The notes under the pieces were generated by a model. The model did not search any database, was not told the origin of the DNA, and was given only the letters and a program-made list of their open reading frames with translations. From assembly GCA_903958915.1 (NCBI GenBank), contig CAJBVC010000577.1:1-7216 (forward strand): a stretch of 7,216 nucleotides of DNA, written 5' to 3'. Positions 1-6,528 of this stretch are shown here, in pieces; the first letter of the stretch is position 1; each line of letters opens with the position of its first letter. The position numbers were made by a program, and so were the translations under genes. This stretch comes from an uncultured beta proteobacterium. Lineage in GTDB: Bacteria; Pseudomonadota; Gammaproteobacteria; Burkholderiales; Burkholderiaceae_C.

Positions 1-40
1 ACAGGCATGGATGCAAGATCTGCAGCATATCGGGCAACGC

Positions 41-1501
41 TCAAGAGCCGCGGGTGGAAGTTGGGGGATACGAGAGCATCCACAAGCCACCAAAGGTGAG
101 CGCGCCATTGACCAACAGAATCTCCAGGCCGAGTTGGTAGTTGCCAAAGAGCGCGCGCTGGTTGGCATCGAGCGCATAGCACAACGCAGGTGATGCAAAA
201 GCCACCCAGGGCACCCATCGTTCGCGCACGGTGCGCTGGGTCAGGATGCCGAACGCAAAAAGTCCCAGTAACGGCCCGTAGGTGTAAGCGGCAAGTTTGA
301 GGATCAGGCCGATCATGCTCGGGTCATTGACCCACTTGAAGGCCATCACCAAAGCCAGAAAGACGGCTGCAAAACCGAGGTGCACACGTTGGCGAACCCG
401 TTTTTTATGTTCAGGAGTCCAGTCGTTGCGCGTTTGCACGCCAAGCAAGTCGATGCAAAAACTTGATGTCAGTGCGGTGATGGCGCCATCTGCGCTGGGG
501 AACAGGGCCGAGATCAGGGCAATGATGAAAATGATCTGGATGAAGGCCGGCATGTGTCCCAGCACCACTGCTGCGAACAGCTTGTCACCGGTCTCGCTCA
601 TGCCGGTCTGCGCAGCAAACAGGTGCAACAAGCCGCCCAAAAACAGAAACAGCAGCACGACCCCGGTGAACACCAGCGCCATCAGCACCATGTTCTTCTG
701 CGAATCTGCCAGGGTGCGGACCGAGATGTTCTTTTGCATCATTTCCTGGTCCAGGCCACTCATCGCAATCGTGATGAAGATGCCCGCCAGCACTTGTTTG
801 ACGATGAAAAGCCGGCTGTCGGGCTCGAGCACCAAAATGCTGGAGAGGCCACGCTGTTCCATAACCGCCAGGCTTTCGCCCAGGCCCAGGTGCATCTGGT
901 CGAGCAGAAAATAGACGCAAATCAGAAGTCCGATCAACATGCAGCTGGTTTGCAGCGTATCGGTCCAGACAATGGTCTTGACGCCTCCTTCAAACGTGTA
1001 CAGCAGGATCATCAGCAAGATGACCAGTGTTGTTATCCAGAACGGCACCCCGAGGCGATCGAGAATGGCCGCTTGCAGAATGTTGATGACCAGGTATAGC
1101 CGCGCGGTAGCCCCGAAGGTGCGCGACACGATAAAGAACGATGCACCCGTCTTGTAGGATGTGTTGCCCAGCCGTTTGCCGAGGTAGTGGTAAATGGAGG
1201 TGAGGTTGAGCCGGTAGTACAGGGGCAGAAGTACAAAGGCAATCACCATGAAGCCGATCAAATGGCCCGTAACCAATTGAAAGTAGCTGAAGCCGTCGCG
1301 CCCCACGGCCCCGGGTACGCTGATGAAGGTCACGCCGCTGAGCGAGGTGCCGACCATGCCAAACGCCACCAGCAACCAGTGGCTGCTGCGGTTGCCGATG
1401 AAGAAGCTGTCATTGGTGGCGCGCCGCGACGTCAGCCACGCCACACCCAGCAGCACTAAAAAATAGCCCAGAACAACACACAACAACACAATGGGATTCA
1501 T
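41..1501 (-). CDS. Sodium:solute symporter (SSS family), putative amino-sugar or related solute uptake
   Basis: This 486-residue inner-membrane protein has the length and hydrophobic pattern of the SSS family (LeuT fold, about 13 membrane segments), which imports solutes with Na+. Visible marks are a first helix at residues 3-23, the TM1-like stretch GTSLSGVTFISVPG (51-64), the EGGVKTIVWTD segment (171-181), and the late helix ending in SADGAITALTSSF (336-348). The Ser/Thr residues of that last segment correspond to the family's usual Na2-site region. The ATG at 1501 starts just before the first helix; a GGAG lies 12 bases upstream (1517-1514), a weak and distant ribosome site. The stop is at 41-43. 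The gene is divergent from murQ and shares a 93-bp gap with it. From that position a peptidoglycan sugar such as MurNAc or GlcNAc is a plausible substrate, but sialic acid or another sugar is equally compatible with the family. Family assignment is secure; substrate is inference. Confidence -1.
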   Translation of the reverse strand: MNPIVLLCVVLGYFLVLLGVAWLTSRRATNDSFFIGNRSSHWLLVAFGMVGTSLSGVTFISVPGAVGRDGFSYFQLVTGHLIGFMVIAFVLLPLYYRLNLTSIYHYLGKRLGNTSYKTGASFFIVSRTFGATARLYLVINILQAAILDRLGVPFWITTLVILLMILLYTFEGGVKTIVWTDTLQTSCMLIGLLICVYFLLDQMHLGLGESLAVMEQRGLSSILVLEPDSRLFIVKQVLAGIFITIAMSGLDQEMMQKNISVRTLADSQKNMVLMALVFTGVVLLFLFLGGLLHLFAAQTGMSETGDKLFAAVVLGHMPAFIQIIFIIALISALFPSADGAITALTSSFCIDLLGVQTRNDWTPEHKKRVRQRVHLGFAAVFLALVMAFKWVNDPSMIGLILKLAAYTYGPLLGLFAFGILTQRTVRERWVPWVAFASPALCYALDANQRALFGNYQLGLEILLVNGALTFGGLWMLSYPPTSTRGS

Positions 1502-1531
1502 GGGCTCGACGCGCTCCGCAGGTTATTCCAA

Positions 1532-1537
1532 ACTATA
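1532..1537 (-). promoter_or_regulatory. Candidate -10 box (TATAGT) for the symporter gene
   Basis: Read on the minus strand, positions 1537-1532 give TATAGT, five of six matches to the sigma-70 -10 consensus, about 30 bases before the symporter ATG. A minus-strand TTGACA at 1546-1541 matches the -35 consensus exactly but lies only three bases away, so the two cannot form one promoter. The hexamer at 17-bp spacing from TATAGT (TCAATA) is weak. The assignment rests on the -10 match and its position alone. Confidence -1.
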
Positions 1538-1558
1538 GCGTGTCAAAATGAAATTATT

Positions 1559-1571
1559 GACCCGACGGGTC
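1559..1571. promoter_or_regulatory. Perfect 13-bp palindrome, candidate operator
   Basis: The sequence GACCCGACGGGTC is two perfect 6-base arms around one central A. It does not extend further and its loop is far too short for a hairpin terminator, so a binding site for a dimeric regulator is the more natural reading. It overlaps the TTGACC at 1557-1562 and lies 23 bases before the murQ start codon, a usual place for a repressor site. The regulator is not in the window; in other bacteria MurNAc genes are controlled by RpiR-type MurR and GlcNAc genes by NagC or GntR-type NagR, but I do not recognise this palindrome as any of those sites. Confidence -1.
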
Positions 1572-1594
1572 GTTTCCAATTCGAAAAGAGTTGC

Positions 1595-2479
1595 ATGCTG
1601 AATACCGAAACGCCGAGCGCGTCCCATACCGATCTGGATCTCTATGACACCGGTGACCTTGTCAACGCATTGGTGGAAGACCAGTTGCAAGCCGTGCAAG
1701 CGGTTCGCGCAGCGAGCCCGACGCTGGCCCGCGCTGTGGACGCTGCGGTGCCCCGTATGCATCGCGGCGGGCGCCTGGTCTATGTGGGCGCCGGCACTTC
1801 AGGGCGTCTGGGTGTGCTCGACAGTGTGGAGTTGTATCCCACATTCTCCTGGCCGCGTGAACGTGCGGTGGGCTTGATTGCCGGAGGTGCGGACGCCATG
1901 TTTGTGGCCGCCGAAGGCGCGGAGGACGACTCAGCGCAGGGTGCCCGCGATGTGCAGGCCGTGAATGTTGGTTCCAACGATGTGGTGTTACTGATTGCCG
2001 CCTCGGGTGCCACCCCGTATGTACTGGGGGCAATGGACGCCGCCAAAGCCGCCGGGGCATTGACCATCGGCTTGGCCAACAACCCGGGTGCGCCGGTAAC
2101 CACGTTGGCCGACATTGGCATCACGCTCGACACCGGCAGCGAAGTGATCTCCGGCAGCACGCGGCTGAAGGCCGGCAGTGCGCAGAAGATGGCGCTCAAT
2201 ACCTTTTCCAGCGCGTTGATGGTGCGGCTCCACAAGGTGCATGGCAACCTGATGGTCGACCTCAAGGCAACCAATGCCAAGCTGGTGCGCCGCGCTGTGG
2301 CGCTCACCATGCGCGCGACGGGCTGCGACGAGCCTACAGCGCGCGCGACGCTTCAGGCCTGCGATCACCATGTGAAGGTGGCTCTGGTGGCGATACGGCT
2401 GGGGTGCGGTGTAGCCACGGCACGTGCGAAACTGGACGCCGCTGGCGACAGCGTGCGCAAGGCCCTGGGCGCAGTATGA
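1595..2479 (+). CDS. murQ: N-acetylmuramic acid 6-phosphate etherase MurQ
   Basis: MurQ cleaves the D-lactyl ether of MurNAc 6-phosphate, giving GlcNAc 6-phosphate and D-lactate; it is the cytoplasmic step that joins peptidoglycan-sugar recycling to amino-sugar metabolism. The 294-residue protein is full length (E. coli MurQ is close to 300) and has a SIS sugar-phosphate fold. GAGTSGR (65-71) and AASGATPYV (135-143) are phosphate-sugar loops, followed by SGSTRLKAGSAQK (186-198) and NLMVDLKATN (218-227). Glu79 in VELYPTFSW and Glu110 in AEGAED align with the two catalytic glutamates of E. coli MurQ (Glu83 and Glu114). The last 60 residues form the usual small helical domain. The ATG at 1595 is preferred because it follows AAAAGAG (1584-1590) and puts the N-terminal Thr-Glu near the start as in E. 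coli. The stop codon overlaps the next start (ATGA), so it is the first gene of the operon. Confidence -1.
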   Translation: MLNTETPSASHTDLDLYDTGDLVNALVEDQLQAVQAVRAASPTLARAVDAAVPRMHRGGRLVYVGAGTSGRLGVLDSVELYPTFSWPRERAVGLIAGGADAMFVAAEGAEDDSAQGARDVQAVNVGSNDVVLLIAASGATPYVLGAMDAAKAAGALTIGLANNPGAPVTTLADIGITLDTGSEVISGSTRLKAGSAQKMALNTFSSALMVRLHKVHGNLMVDLKATNAKLVRRAVALTMRATGCDEPTARATLQACDHHVKVALVAIRLGCGVATARAKLDAAGDSVRKALGAV

Positions 2480-3777
2480 CAACACCAAACTCACCCAACG
2501 TACCCATCGCAACCAACCCGTGGGCCTGGATTCCTACGCTGTACTTTGGCCAGGGCATTCCGTATGTGGTGGTGATGACGCTGTCGGTCATCATGTACAA
2601 AAACATGGGTGTCAACAACACCGACATCGCCCTCTACACCAGCTGGTTGTACCTGCCCTGGGTCATCAAGCCCCTGTGGTCGCCCCTGATCGAACTCTTT
2701 GGCACCAAGCGCCTATGGATTGTGGCGCTGCAGTTTGCGGTGGGTGCGTCGCTGGCATGCGTGGCGTTGACGATTCCCGGACCGGGCTTTTTCAAGATGA
2801 CGCTGGCCGTGTTCTGGCTGATGGCGTTCGCATCGGCCTCGCACGATATTGCGGCCGACGGGTTTTATATGCTGGCGCTGCCCCAGCACAGCCAGGCGGC
2901 CTTTGTCGGAGTGCGCTCCACTTTCTACCGTCTGGCCAATATCGGCGGACAAGGCGGACTGGTGTACCTGGCAGGCGTTCTGCAAGAGCGCACGGGCAGC
3001 ATGCAAACCGCGTGGGCCAGCGTCTTCTTCGTTCTCACGGGGATGTTTATGGTCTTGGGTCTGTACCACTGGTTTGTGCTTCCCAAGCCGGCCGCGGACA
3101 CCCGTGGTGCGGGACATGCGCAGGTGGGCGCGCTCGTGACCGAGTTTTTCCGAGTGTTTGCGGAGTTTTTCAGGAAGCCCGGCATTCTGGTGGTGTTGGG
3201 CTTTCTGTTGTTGTACCGGTTTCCCGAGGCCCAACTGCTCAAGCTTGCAACACCGTTTCTGATGGATTCGCTTGATGCGGGTGGCCTGGGTTTGAGTACC
3301 AAGGCGGTGGGCATAGCCTACGGAACGGTCGGGCTCACGGCGCTGACCATCGGCGGGTTACTGGGCGGTTGGGTCATCTCCCGTGTAGGGCTCAAACGCG
3401 CCCTGTGGCCGCTGGTGCTGTTGATGCATGTACCCAATGCGGTGTTCCTGTTTCTGGCTCTGGCGCAGCCGCAGGATGTGGTGCTTGTCAGTGCCGCGCT
3501 GGCGGTGGAGCAATTCGGCTACGGCCTGGGCTTTACGGCCTACCTGATGTACATGATTCTGGTGGCTGACGGCCCGCACAAGACGGCGCACTACGCCATT
3601 TGTACTGGCTTCATGGCGTTGGGCATGATGCTGCCGGGCATGTGGAGCGGCTGGCTGCAGCAGCAGTTGGGGTACACGTCTTTCTTCATCTGGGTGCTGG
3701 TTGCCACTGTGCCATCGTTTGCCATGGCGGCGCTGATCAAGATTCCCGAGGGTTTTGGAAAGAAAGAGACGCCGTGA
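2476..3777 (+). CDS. AmpG-like MFS transporter, putative muropeptide or amino-sugar permease
   Basis: This 433-residue inner-membrane protein of the major facilitator superfamily most resembles the AmpG group, which imports GlcNAc-anhydroMurNAc muropeptides from the periplasm. AmpG-like marks are LYFGQGIPY (22-30), YLPWVIKPLWSPLIELFG (59-76, the TM2-TM3 loop) and SASHDIAADGFYM (120-132), which corresponds to the SATQDI-type motif of AmpG. A soluble loop near 204-220 separates the two halves. At 433 residues it should have about 12 helices, shorter than E. coli AmpG (about 490 residues with two extra helices), so the cargo may differ, for example a free sugar. The ATG at 2476 overlaps the murQ stop and is followed directly by a short polar N-terminus and the first helix. 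An in-frame ATG at 2404 would add 24 arginine-rich residues encoded inside murQ and is unlikely. The ribosome site is poor (AAGG, 2459-2462), suggesting coupling to murQ translation. Family is sure; cargo is inferred. Confidence -1.
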   Translation: MTTPNSPNVPIATNPWAWIPTLYFGQGIPYVVVMTLSVIMYKNMGVNNTDIALYTSWLYLPWVIKPLWSPLIELFGTKRLWIVALQFAVGASLACVALTIPGPGFFKMTLAVFWLMAFASASHDIAADGFYMLALPQHSQAAFVGVRSTFYRLANIGGQGGLVYLAGVLQERTGSMQTAWASVFFVLTGMFMVLGLYHWFVLPKPAADTRGAGHAQVGALVTEFFRVFAEFFRKPGILVVLGFLLLYRFPEAQLLKLATPFLMDSLDAGGLGLSTKAVGIAYGTVGLTALTIGGLLGGWVISRVGLKRALWPLVLLMHVPNAVFLFLALAQPQDVVLVSAALAVEQFGYGLGFTAYLMYMILVADGPHKTAHYAICTGFMALGMMLPGMWSGWLQQQLGYTSFFIWVLVATVPSFAMAALIKIPEGFGKKETP

Positions 3778-4907
3778 ATCAGCGGCTGGCCTCGCTCGAT
3801 GCGTTTCGGGGTTTCACCATCGCTGCGATGCTGCTGGTCAATAACCCGGGTGACTGGGGCCATCTCTACGCTCCGCTGGCGCACGCAAAGTGGGATGGAT
3901 GCACATTTACCGACTGGATTTTTCCCTTCTTTGTATTCATCAGTGGCATTTCCATGACGATCAGCCTGGGCCGGCGCGCTGGGTTGGGTGACCCGCGCTC
4001 AAGCTTGCTGGCGCAGACAGTGCGCCGCGGGGCTGTGATCGTCGCCATTGGCCTGCTGCTGAATTTCATCCCTGCGTTTGATCTGGCGCAGATTCGCATC
4101 CCGGGCGTCTTGCAGCGCCTGGGACTGTGCACCATGCTTGTCGCACCGCTGGTTCTGTACTGCCATTGGCGCGGGCAACTGGCATGGCTCGTCGGACTGT
4201 TGGTGGTCTATGCCCTGGTGCAGGCCTTGGTGCCGGTTCCCGACGCACAGGGTATCTGGCATACCGGTTCATTGCGCCCGGGGGAGGATGTGGGTGCCTG
4301 GCTGGACCGCACCCTGATGGACGGGCATCTGTGGCGCAGCAGCAAGACCTGGGACCCGGAGGGTTTGTTGTCCACGCTGCCTGCGGTCGCCAGCCAACTG
4401 GCGGGTGTGTTGGTGGGCCATTGGCTGGCGTATGCGCGTGATCCCATCGAAAAGACGGTCTGGCTGCTGGTTGCCGGTCTGGTTTTGTTATGGGCAGGGC
4501 AGGTGCTGGGTGCCTGGAGCATGCCGATCAACAAGAGTCTGTGGTCGCCCGCTTATGTGCTGTTCACAGCGGGGTGGGCGTGCCTGCTGTTTGGCGTGTG
4601 TTACTGGCTACTTGATGCGCAGCCGGATGGAGGTTGGCGTGCACTGGCCACGCGGTACGCGACACCCCTGGTCATCTTTGGTATGAATGCCCTGTTCCTG
4701 TTTGCGCTCTCGGGCCTGATTGCCAAGATGCTGGGATACATCCAGCTTGCGCCGAATCTGACGCTCAAGGGCTGGCTGTATGCACCCCTGCAAACTTCCG
4801 GACTGGCGCCGGTCAATGCATCATTGGCGTTTGCGCTACTCTTTGTCAGTGGCATGTATTGCGTGGCCTGGGCGTTGTGGCGCAAAGGCTACTTTCTAAA
4901 GGTCTAG
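3774..4907 (+). CDS. HGSNAT/NagX-like multi-pass membrane protein (DUF5009/COG4299)
   Basis: This 377-residue protein with about 10-11 membrane segments belongs to the bacterial relatives of human HGSNAT, which passes an acetyl group from cytosolic acetyl-CoA across a membrane to glucosamine. Family marks are RLASLDAFRGF (4-14), LVNNPGDW (21-28), HAKWDGCTFTDWIFPFFVFISG (37-58), RIPGVLQRLG (108-117), WSPAYVLFTAGWA (257-269) and FGMNALFLFALSG (302-314). His37 matches the position of the histidine proposed as the active-site residue of HGSNAT (His269). In bacteria such genes accompany GlcNAc or MurNAc use, where both acetyl transfer and sugar transport have been proposed; the real role here is unknown. 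The GTG at 3774 overlaps the upstream stop (GTGA) and follows AGAAAGAG (3761-3768). Longer in-frame starts, such as ATG 3600, lie inside the transporter gene and add a non-hydrophobic stretch, so they were rejected. Family is secure; function is open. Confidence -1.
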   Translation: MNQRLASLDAFRGFTIAAMLLVNNPGDWGHLYAPLAHAKWDGCTFTDWIFPFFVFISGISMTISLGRRAGLGDPRSSLLAQTVRRGAVIVAIGLLLNFIPAFDLAQIRIPGVLQRLGLCTMLVAPLVLYCHWRGQLAWLVGLLVVYALVQALVPVPDAQGIWHTGSLRPGEDVGAWLDRTLMDGHLWRSSKTWDPEGLLSTLPAVASQLAGVLVGHWLAYARDPIEKTVWLLVAGLVLLWAGQVLGAWSMPINKSLWSPAYVLFTAGWACLLFGVCYWLLDAQPDGGWRALATRYATPLVIFGMNALFLFALSGLIAKMLGYIQLAPNLTLKGWLYAPLQTSGLAPVNASLAFALLFVSGMYCVAWALWRKGYFLKV

Positions 4908-4911
4908 ATCC

Positions 4912-6528
4912 ATGTCGTTTCTCAACCGACGCCAGATACTCTCGTTGACTGCGATGACCAGCGTCGCAGCGGTGGCTGCCCTGGGCGGCTGTAGCACCGT
5001 GCAGGAGCCACGAGCAAGCGTCTCGCTGCGCCCGGCGCAGGATCTGGCCGTGCTGGCACCCGAGGCAGCGCGCGAATTTCGCGCAGCCTGGGTGGCGACT
5101 GTCGCCAATATCGACTGGCCCAGTCGCAAGGGGCTCAGTGCAGCCGCCCAGCAAGCAGAAATGCGCGCGATGCTGGATCGGGCGGTGGCATTGCGATTGA
5201 ACGCCATCATTTTGCAGGTGCGCACCAGTGCCGATGCCCTGTACGCCTCCGAACTCGAGCCCTGGAGCGAGTACCTGAGCGGCATCCAGGGTCAGGCACC
5301 CGACCCGTTTTACGACCCGTTGGCGTTGTGGATTACCGAAGCGCATGCGCGCGGGTTGGAATTGCACGCCTGGTTCAACCCGTTTCGGGCGCGTCAGAGC
5401 AAGGCGGCCGCGCCAGCCGCCAGCAGCCATCTGAGCCAGACCCGCCCTGAATGGGTCAAGTCCTATGGCGACCAGCTCTGGATCGACCCCGGTGAGCCAG
5501 CGGCCGCCAACCACAGCTTGGCCGTATTCATGGATGTGCTCCAACGGTACGACGTCGATGGCATCCATATCGACGACTATTTTTATCCCTACCCGGTCAC
5601 CCAGGGTGGCCAGGGTGAGACCCCCAAGACAGAGGTGGACTTCCCAGACCAGCCTTCGTGGCAGCGGTACCAGAGCGCGGGCGGGACCCTCAGTCGTGAT
5701 GACTGGCGGCGCAGCAATGTCGATGCACTGATTGAGCGCATCTACCGCGGCATCCGCCAGACCAAACCATGGGTGAGGTTTGGCATCAGCCCCTTTGGTC
5801 TGGGTCGTCCGGAGTTGCGCCCGCCGGAGATTCGTGGCTTCAGCCAGTACCACAAGCTCTATGCCAATGTGGAGCGCTGGGTGGCCGAGGGGTGGCTCGA
5901 CTATCTGGTGCCCCAGTTGTACTGGACCATCGCCACCAGGGAGCAGGCGTTCGCTGCCTTGCTCAATTACTGGCATCAACAAAACACGCAAAACCGCCAT
6001 GTGTGGGCGGGTCTGTTCACCAGCCGCGTTGCGGCTGAAAATGCCACACCCAATCCACCCACGAGTTGGCCGCCACAGGAAATCACCAACCAGATTGGGC
6101 TGGTGCGCGCGCGCGCTCCAGGCAGCGGCCATGTGCATTTCAGCATGGTGGCATTGATGGGAGGCCGGCCGGGGTTGGCAGATCAGTTGCAGGCGGGGCC
6201 ATACGCCCAGCCGGCGCTGGTGCCTGCAACGCCCTGGCTGCCCGCCGACAGCCTTGGCGCCTTCAAGGCCGAGCTGAGTGCACAGCGCCAGGGCGATTAC
6301 CTAGTACGCCTCGAGGCCGAACCGCCCGGTGCAGCAACTTTGCGCTGGGTTATCTGGCTGCGCTACGGCACGCGTTGGGAATTGCATACCACCGGTCAGA
6401 CCCGGCTTGAACTGCACGCGCGCAGCGCCGATGGCGATTTGCTCAACGCGTTGGTGGTGTCCACCCTGGATCGCGTGGGCAATGAGAGCGCACGTCAGGG
6501 CTACCGGGTCGTGGAGAAGATTTTGTGA
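4912..6528 (+). CDS. GHL10-family glycosyl hydrolase lipoprotein (DigH/YddW-like), putative peptidoglycan glycan hydrolase
   Basis: This 538-residue secreted protein begins with a lipoprotein signal: NRRQIL, a hydrophobic stretch (9-25) and a lipobox LGGC ending at Cys27. The twin arginine at 6-7 makes Tat export possible. Ser28 after the cysteine is not the Asp that retains lipoproteins in the inner membrane, so an outer-membrane anchor is expected. Residues 55-430 are a GHL10 (PF02638, DUF187) TIM-barrel-like domain: REFRAAWVATVANIDWPS (54-71), LNAIILQVRTSADALY (96-111), ELHAWFNPFRA (150-160), the acidic DVDGIHIDDYFYPYP (214-228) with Asp221/Asp222 as likely catalytic or binding residues, GISPFG (291-296) and YLVPQLYW (331-338). 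E. coli DigH of this family cuts peptide-free peptidoglycan glycans. Residues about 440-538 look like a beta-sandwich (Ig or fibronectin type III-like) domain. The ATG at 4912 lies four bases after the upstream stop and follows TAAAGG (4897-4902). Substrate is inferred from family and operon. Confidence -1.
   Translation: MSFLNRRQILSLTAMTSVAAVAALGGCSTVQEPRASVSLRPAQDLAVLAPEAAREFRAAWVATVANIDWPSRKGLSAAAQQAEMRAMLDRAVALRLNAIILQVRTSADALYASELEPWSEYLSGIQGQAPDPFYDPLALWITEAHARGLELHAWFNPFRARQSKAAAPAASSHLSQTRPEWVKSYGDQLWIDPGEPAAANHSLAVFMDVLQRYDVDGIHIDDYFYPYPVTQGGQGETPKTEVDFPDQPSWQRYQSAGGTLSRDDWRRSNVDALIERIYRGIRQTKPWVRFGISPFGLGRPELRPPEIRGFSQYHKLYANVERWVAEGWLDYLVPQLYWTIATREQAFAALLNYWHQQNTQNRHVWAGLFTSRVAAENATPNPPTSWPPQEITNQIGLVRARAPGSGHVHFSMVALMGGRPGLADQLQAGPYAQPALVPATPWLPADSLGAFKAELSAQRQGDYLVRLEAEPPGAATLRWVIWLRYGTRWELHTTGQTRLELHARSADGDLLNALVVSTLDRVGNESARQGYRVVEKIL
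6513..6519 (+). promoter_or_regulatory. Ribosome binding site deciding the GTG start of the kinase
   Basis: GGAGAAG, inside the last codons of the glycosyl hydrolase gene, is the best Shine-Dalgarno match at any junction of the operon. It stands at ideal spacing from the GTG at 6525, which supports that start over the ATG at 6555, whose upstream bases (GCGCTGCGCCTGG) hold no comparable site. Confidence -1.

Larger units (their letters stand above)
1502..1594. promoter_or_regulatory. Divergent promoter region between the symporter and the murQ operon
   Basis: This is the only non-coding gap of any size in the window, so both transcription units must start here or be read from further away. 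It includes an AT-rich core (about 1523-1560) unlike the GC-rich genes around it, a 13-bp palindrome (1559-1571), and a purine-rich AAAAGAG at 1584-1590, four bases before the murQ ATG, that can act as its ribosome site. On the plus strand a TTGACC (1557-1562) resembles a -35 box, but the hexamer at 17-bp spacing (TTCGAA, 1580-1585) is a poor -10 and lies too close to the start codon. TTCCAA (1526-1531) with TGAAAT (1549-1554) at 17-bp spacing is a weak alternative that would put the palindrome at the transcription start. No pair is convincing. Confidence -1.

Noticed and set aside
1..40. Possible start of another minus-strand gene (CAT at 26-28 or 6-8, read as ATG on the reverse strand) just after the symporter stop.
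   Set aside because: Fewer than ten codons are visible and no clear ribosome site is seen, so it cannot be supported; no terminator hairpin is seen either.
554..1099. Plus-strand frames opposite the symporter (also 297-914).
   Set aside because: Gln/His-rich or Met/Arg/Ser-rich composition without a fold signature, as expected opposite a hydrophobic membrane-protein gene.
1532..1546. Minus-strand TTGACA and TATAGT taken together as one sigma-70 promoter.
   Set aside because: The two hexamers are separated by only three bases, so they cannot be a -35/-10 pair.
2404..2475. In-frame N-terminal extension of the MFS gene.
   Set aside because: It lies wholly within murQ, encodes an arginine-rich segment unlike AmpG N-termini, and the ATGA overlap at 2476 is the normal operon arrangement.
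3600..3773. In-frame N-terminal extension of the HGSNAT-like gene.
   Set aside because: It lies within the MFS gene and the family normally begins with the RLxSLDAFRG motif right after the start, as given by GTG 3774.
6103..6116. A 14-bp alternating purine-pyrimidine run (GTGCGCGCGCGCGC), possible Z-DNA or slippage site.
   Set aside because: It encodes Val-Arg-Ala-Arg-Ala in frame within the hydrolase and is explained by GC-rich codon use.
4846..6138. A 430-residue open frame on the minus strand opposite the glycosyl hydrolase gene.
   Set aside because: Its translation has no recognisable motifs and reads as a codon-bias mirror of the plus-strand GHL10 gene, whose motifs and signal peptide are clear.
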